NCBI GenBank assembly: GCA_964036315.1
Contig: OZ038507.1
Coordinates: forward strand, 57,264,223-57,328,222
Direction: 5' to 3'
DNA from: Acanthosepion esculentum
Taxonomy: Eukaryota > Mollusca > Cephalopoda > Sepiida > Sepiidae
Length of the DNA: 64,000 nucleotides
Under the pieces are notes generated by a model. That model worked only from the letters and a program-made list of their open reading frames with translations, was not told where the DNA came from and ran no database searches. Below, in pieces: positions 59,801 through 64,000 of the stretch. The first letter of the stretch is position 1. Every line of letters starts with the position of its first letter. Made by a program: the position numbers and the translations under genes.

Positions 59801-60129
59801 TCTCCTGTTAATTCCCCTCTGTAAGTTTTCCACTGCCTTAACCGGGTATTGAACTCACACTCTTTGGGTCCTGTCATTGGATTTAACTAACGCCTTCATC
59901 CACTGTACAATGTGTCAGGGGATAAAAGCGTTAGATCCAGTGACAGGATCCAAAGAGTGTGAGTTCAATACCTGGTTAAGGCGGTAGAGAACTTGGAGAA
60001 GAAATTAAGCAGGAGATAACTGATAACTGACATCCATTAGATATGGAACGTGGAACTAGAACAGTCTACCTCAGTGAGCGAAACAAAGGGTTCAGTTCGA
60101 CATTCCAACCACCTGAAGACGGCCGGAGC

Positions 60130-60710
60130 GTACAACGGCCGAAACGTTGTAATAAATATGGCGACAAAGATGAGGACAATAGTCCGAATAATGTAAATAG
60201 TGTACATAATACCTCATCTCAGAAATATAGACACATACTGAAAGAGTGTGAGTTCAATATCCGGTTAAGGCAGTGGAGAACTTGGAGAGGTGAATTAACA
60301 GGAGACAACTGACATCCATTAAACGGGAAACAAGAACAGTCTACCCCAGCGAGCGAAATAAAGGATTCAGTTCGACATTCCAAGCATCTGAAGAAGGCCG
60401 GAGCGTACAACGGCTGAAATGTTGTAATAAATATGGCGACAAAGATGAGGACAATAGTTCGAATAATGTAAATAGTGTACATAATACCTCATCTCAGAAA
60501 TATAGACAGATAATGAAAGGCCGAAATGTTGTAATAAATATGGCGACAAAGATGAGGTCAATAGTCTGAATAATGTAAATAGTGTACATAATACCTCATC
60601 TCAGAAATATAGACAGATAATGAAAGGCCAAAATGTTGTAATAAATATGGCGACAAAGATGAGGTCAATAGTCTGAATAATGTAAATAGTGTACAAAATG
60701 TTTTTTTTCT
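60130..60710. repeat. 107-bp repeat in right arm, inverted
   Basis: The same unit in reverse orientation occurs near 60,137-60,245, and three times in tandem from about 60,415 to 60,709 at 107-bp spacing. The phrase GCCGGAGCGTACAACGGC appears in the right arm at about 60,121 and 60,397 and is absent from the left arm. Confidence 0.9.
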
Positions 60711-62799
60711 GTTTTACTAAAGCAAATTGATTATTTAAATTCTCCAAGGACTCCTGCTTTTAACTAATATAAATATGAAGAGGGTGGAATTTTAATTTCG
60801 TTTATTTGTGAATAAGTCCTCAAGATTTCATTAAAATCCATCAGTTATTTGATTTTTGGTAGAAATGTTTAAAAGATGCTAAATTTTCCATACTAATCTT
60901 CAGCCCACCCGCTGACGCAGGAAAAAGTAGATTTTTACCCTAAATTTCGAAAGTGCTAGAAAGGATTAACAAATTTAATAAAACAATCAAAAATTACTTT
61001 GGTCTTTTTTTCTTAATAATAAAATAATCATTTTGACGATAAAACTTTAAAAAAAAATTGTAGTCCTTTTTTATCATGGTATGTTCTCTTTTAGCGAATT
61101 TTTGAAGGTACCTAACTATATATATCAAGCATGATTTTAAATATTACTATAATGTACATATATTCAGTGAAAAACCTTAAAATCAAAGTGGCAAATCAAT
61201 GAACAACTTCTAATCCTTTACTATAGTAAGAATTTATTTAAAAATGGGTACCTAAAAAACGCAGACGTACACAAAAACAATACCTAAGTTTTAAAATTCA
61301 TTTAAAAATAAAAAAGTATTTCTTAACGCTTAGTTTTTTTATTTAATTCCAAGCTAATCGATTAAATTTAATATTTCTAATAAGCAAAATATTTGGCAAA
61401 CAATTTCTAAATTTCGATTAAATTTAATATTTCTAATAAGCAAAATATTTGGTAAACCGAATTTAATTGATTTCTTTCTGATTATCAGCAAAAATCTATA
61501 AAATCCTCACTATTGACAAATCAATCAACACGGGACAATTCTCTTTCTTAAAAACTATTTAAAAATAAAATATACTTTTCTGTAACGTTATCCGAGGAAG
61601 ATTAACTGATTTAAAGTTTAATCAATCTGAATTAAAACAAATATTACATACTTTTAATTTAAAATATCATAGAAAAAGCATTTTCAACATGGAGGCGGGT
61701 GTTTTGTTGGCGTGTTGAATAGCGTATTTTTAAACCTGATGCTTGTAAAATTTAAATAAGGAAGGGATAATTAAAATAATATTACAGGACAAATACAACG
61801 TAAGGGCCTTTTTTTAAATCATTTTTAACCACTCAGTAGTTTTTAAAATTTAAAATATTTAAAGCATTCAAATATTTTATTGAATGTTAGATATTTTGGC
61901 TTTATAGTCTTACGAAGACGCTTGTTGGGGAAATGTGAGAAAATTATCAATAAATTGTAAATTTGCTGTAGTTACTGCTCTTATTTTCTGATAATATTGT
62001 GCATGGATGCCCGTATTTACAAAAATTAACACATTTAGACACACAATATAAATTCAAAATTCATTTTTAAAATATTGGGGTGGGGGTGGGTTCACTTGTA
62101 GTGAGTTTTTCCATTCATAATTATTACAGTTTTAATTTAATGACAATATCACCTAACCGCTACAAATTAATAAATAATTTTAAAAGATTTAAAAGTTTAT
62201 AAATTATGCTAATTAATTTTTTTAAGCTGAAAACAATTCTTGTAAACATTCATTATGCATCGAAATTTTTGTTCTTAAGAATGTTGTGCATAATATATTG
62301 TATTTATAAAAGCAATTAAAAGTTTTTTTCTAAATAAATAATAATAAAGTTTTATTGCATTTTTATTTTATGATTCAGAGCAGATTTTCTATAACAGGGA
62401 CCCAGTCTGAACAAAAAGAAATTGATGATTTAAATTCTCTGTATACGCAATATAAACATTAAGTGATACAAAAAATAATTTCTCGGAATTACATATAATT
62501 AAACGAGGCGGATGGGGCGTAACAGATGTAAATAAAAAAAATATATATTTTTACCAAGAAACGTTTAAAAAAACAACTTAATTCATTTTTGAATCAATCC
62601 TGAAATTTTAATTAAAATCCGACAATTATCTCATTTTTGCAAGGATTTCCAAATCAATGTGTTTTTCAGGGCAAAAATACGGTTATATTTCCTGTACTAA
62701 TTTATGGTCGCGTAGAGATGACAAGAAACACAGACAAAAATTTAAAAAGAAAAAAAACCTGACACCCAAAAATCCTTTGATCTTTCATTCAATAGTAAC
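60711..62799. other. Two kilobases of AT-rich DNA without genes
   Basis: No coding sequence, RNA gene or mobile element is supported. Visible structure: a 57-bp tandem duplication at about 61,360-61,457 (CGATTAAATTTAATATTTCT...CAAAATATTTGG twice), and weak similarity between 60,795-60,870 and 62,590-62,650 (TCCT-AAATTT-ATTAAAATCC), suggesting two ancient copies of one repeat. A short GC-containing phrase TGGGGTGGGGGTGGG is at about 62,077. Confidence 0.5.
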
Positions 62800-63025
62800 A
62801 CAAAAGTTTTGATGATAAAATGTTATTTTTTTTTTATTGTTCTACGTAGATAGATAGATAGATCAAATGGATAAAATCCGACAAATATTTTTAATATATA
62901 TATTTAATATTTTTAATAACACAAAAGTTTTGATGATAAAATGTTATTTTTATTGTTCTAAATGTGTGTGTGTATGTATATATATATATATATGAAATGG
63001 ATTAAATCCGATATATATTTCCTGT
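62800..63025. repeat. Direct duplication of about 130 bp with microsatellites
   Basis: ACACAAAAGTTTTGATGATA and AAATGTTATTTTT...ATTGTTCTA, then a microsatellite (GATA in the first copy, GT/TA in the second), then AAATGGAT-AAATCCGA-A-AT occur at about 62,799-62,890 and again at 62,929-63,017. The two copies carry different microsatellites at the same point. Confidence 0.8.
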
Positions 63026-63154
63026 TTATACGTTTTTCTTTCTGGATGCACTTATTTGAGTATTTTTTTCTTTTTAAATTAAACAGTATTAATTAGATTT
63101 ACCGGCCTGATAGTTCGAGAAGGTGAGAGAACTTCCGTTTTATCAAAACTTAAA

Positions 63155-63278
63155 ATACTGTGGCTGAACGGTTATAGCGCACCATGCTAAATGACGGTTC
63201 CGTGTAGTATGAAGGTTCGATTCCTATCGGGAGGACGCCTATTTTCTACGAAACATTCAGGCCGGAAAATATAATTAA

Positions 63279-63280
<2 letters not shown>
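63155..63280 (+). mobile_element. tRNA-derived SINE with good A and B boxes
   Basis: TGGCTGAACGG at 63,161-63,171 matches the A-box with one change, and GGTTCGATTCC at 63,214-63,224 matches the B-box exactly, at tRNA spacing. The tRNA-like head is followed by about 50 bp of body and a TA microsatellite at 63,281-63,316 where a SINE tail would lie. A functional tRNA gene is unlikely because the ends do not form an acceptor stem. Confidence 0.6.
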
Positions 63281-63320
<40 letters not shown>

Positions 63321-63429
63321 TAAATACGCGTAACAAAATAAATTCTATATTGCCTTGATAACCTCCCTCAGAGAACGAAACGTTTCGGCTAGGAATAGTT
63401 TTACTTCTAGTCTTTTTTTATTCATATTT

Positions 63430-63471
<42 letters not shown>

Positions 63472-63480
63472 CAACAATTA
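63281..63480. repeat. TA and CA microsatellites around a short palindrome
   Basis: (TA)n at 63,281-63,316; the 12-bp palindrome CGAAACGTTTCG at about 63,378-63,389; (CA)n at about 63,430-63,453 and (TA)n to 63,471. Confidence 0.9.
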
Positions 63481-63497
63481 CAACAAAAAAATGTTAT

Positions 63498-63560
63498 AAA
63501 TCGCTACATAAATACGATCATGTTTCAACAGTGTATGTGCTTACTGAAGAATATTAAACT
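63498..63560 (-). ncRNA. Decayed relative of the hammerhead candidate
   Basis: On the minus strand GAAACATGA and TGTAGCGATTT are shared in order and spacing with the candidate at 57,818-57,876, and both are followed by a GTAAT phrase and a TA run. The CUGAUGA core has become CAGUAAG-like, and the 5' strand of stem I no longer pairs, so this copy should be inactive. It shows that the hammerhead lies in a dispersed repeat. Confidence 0.45.
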
Positions 63561-63624
63561 CCACTCTGTACTGAGCACTTTTTTAAAAAAAAAATAATGT
63601 TTGGAGATTGGTATTAACGTAACA

Positions 63625-63690
63625 GGCGACAGACTGTTTCATGCTAAGCGCAGGCCGACAATTGCGCCTAGCATGAAACAGGCTGTCGCC
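63625..63690. repeat. Long hairpin with 28-bp arms
   Basis: GGCGACAG-A-CTGTTTCATGCTAA-GCGCA pairs with TGCGC-CTAGCATGAAACAG-G-CTGTCGCC across a 10-bp loop at 63,653-63,662. 26 of 28 positions pair, and most of the stem is GC-rich for this region. It directly adjoins the dispersed repeat at 63,667-63,745. Confidence 0.9.
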
Positions 63691-63738
63691 TCTAAGTGTT
63701 GACTTCAATGTTCACCTTTATATTTATATACGCTCTAT

Positions 63739-63745
<7 letters not shown>
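63667..63745 (-). repeat. Dispersed repeat shared with 57.6 kb (copy 2)
   Basis: Reverse complement of the segment at 57,617-57,692, with high identity (AGAGATAGAGCG, GTGAACATTGA-GTCAAC, CACTTAGAGGCGACAG). A (TA)n run follows at 63,744-63,786. Confidence 0.75.

Positions 63746-63786
<41 letters not shown>
63744..63786. repeat. (TA)n microsatellite
   Basis: About 21 TA dinucleotides. Confidence 0.97.
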
Positions 63787-63790
<4 letters not shown>

Positions 63791-63814
63791 CAAGCATTAT
63801 TTTCGCGGATATTT

Positions 63815-64000
63815 GTGTTTTAGACACGATAGACGTAGGCGATCATGGTTCTCCACAACTTCCTGTCCTTTGTAGCTCATAGCAGTATTTGTCTTTTTGC
63901 GATCTCTCCTAATCCCTGTTCTAGTATCTGTTTATCCAAGTTCGTTAGCTAGGCCATTTGCTGCTTTATTCTGTCCCTCTTGTCTTCAACATGTCCTGTG
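63815..64000 (-). pseudogene. C-terminus of the array's parent retrotransposon family
   Basis: Minus strand from the window edge reads TGHVEDKRDRIKQQMA, stop, LTNLDKQILEQGLGEIAKRQ, ILL, stop, ATKDRKLWRTMIAYVYRV, stop. The family pattern is TGHIEGKRDRGRQR...KRQ-L--ATKDRKLWR-MI-H. This is the part that follows the segment amplified at 37.6-48.4 kb. Two internal stops; the element continues off the right edge. Confidence 0.65.

Larger units (their letters stand above)
59337..60710. repeat. Large inverted repeat with tRNA-Ser-like heads
   Basis: The two halves are inverted copies around a 17-bp spacer at about 59,902-59,918. Flanking the spacer, AACGCCTTCATCC faces GGGATAAAAGCGTT, and pairing continues outward for about 110 bp on each side to TGTCAGTTATCAGTTATCTC. 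Each inner arm holds a tRNA-like head pointing outward: B-boxes GTTCAATAC on the minus strand at about 59,846-59,854 and on the plus strand at 59,963-59,971, preceded by GGCGTTAG and AAATCCAATGACAGGACCC as in a serine tRNA. The outer arms carry the 107-bp unit in opposite orientations. A 275-bp duplication enlarges the right arm. Confidence 0.75.

Noticed and set aside
60105..60160. Hammerhead-like CTGAAGA...GGCCGAAACGTTGTA in the inverted repeat
   Set aside because: Stem II has an extra unpaired base at the core and no stem I complement exists on either side. It is repeated at about 60,390 with the same lack of stem I.
60043..60312. 89-codon frame in the inverted repeat
   Set aside because: Lies wholly within the SINE-like and 107-bp repeat sequence and is not preserved in the other copies.
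63155..63240. Functional tRNA gene
   Set aside because: Both boxes are good, but no acceptor stem or clear anticodon loop is formed; treated as a SINE.

Overview
The window is repeat-dominated eukaryotic DNA with no host gene that I can support. It looks like animal DNA, most probably a mollusc and perhaps a cephalopod. That guess rests on decayed non-LTR retrotransposons, Tc1/mariner remnants, tRNA-derived SINEs and dense TATC, TTTC, TA and CA microsatellites, and on remembered resemblance of the reverse-transcriptase pieces to elements common in such genomes. No search was possible. About 58% of the window is two tandem arrays.

Layout. Positions 1-26,704 are a 119-bp satellite: 224 complete units plus one partial, running off the left edge. 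The left third is nearly homogeneous; the right part is diverged and organised in nested higher-order repeats (8-, 10-, 13-, 16- and about 30-unit periods). The array ends in a junction with mariner-like and Tc1-like transposase scraps. From 27 to 30.6 kb lie three fragments of a non-LTR element with a restriction-like endonuclease C-terminus, then two minus-strand reverse-transcriptase fragments. From 31 to 37.5 kb come pyrimidine-rich DNA, SINE-like copies, a minus-strand non-LTR element split by a 28-bp minisatellite, and the plus-strand parent of the second array. Positions 37,624-48,415 are that array: 68 units of 159 or 160 bp made from the C-terminal coding region of a non-LTR element, with parent-element sequence on both sides. 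From 49.2 to 50.1 kb is a Tc1-like transposase remnant in which one segment has become a 135-bp tandem repeat. From 50.7 to 57.5 kb are compound mini- and microsatellites and one small cluster of promoter-like motifs. From 57.6 to 64 kb are a strong hammerhead-ribozyme candidate, a TA-flanked MITE, a large inverted repeat with tRNA-Ser-like heads, AT-rich DNA, another tRNA-like SINE head, a long hairpin, and a further copy of the C-terminus of the array's parent element at the right edge.

Two themes stand out. First, pieces of mobile-element coding sequence have repeatedly been turned into tandem arrays (159/160 bp, 135 bp and probably 28 bp). Second, the minus strand at 57,818-57,876 can form all three helices of a hammerhead ribozyme around an intact catalytic core, with a decayed relative at about 63.5 kb. 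Repeat counts and protein readings were made by eye; family names are inferences from remembered motifs.
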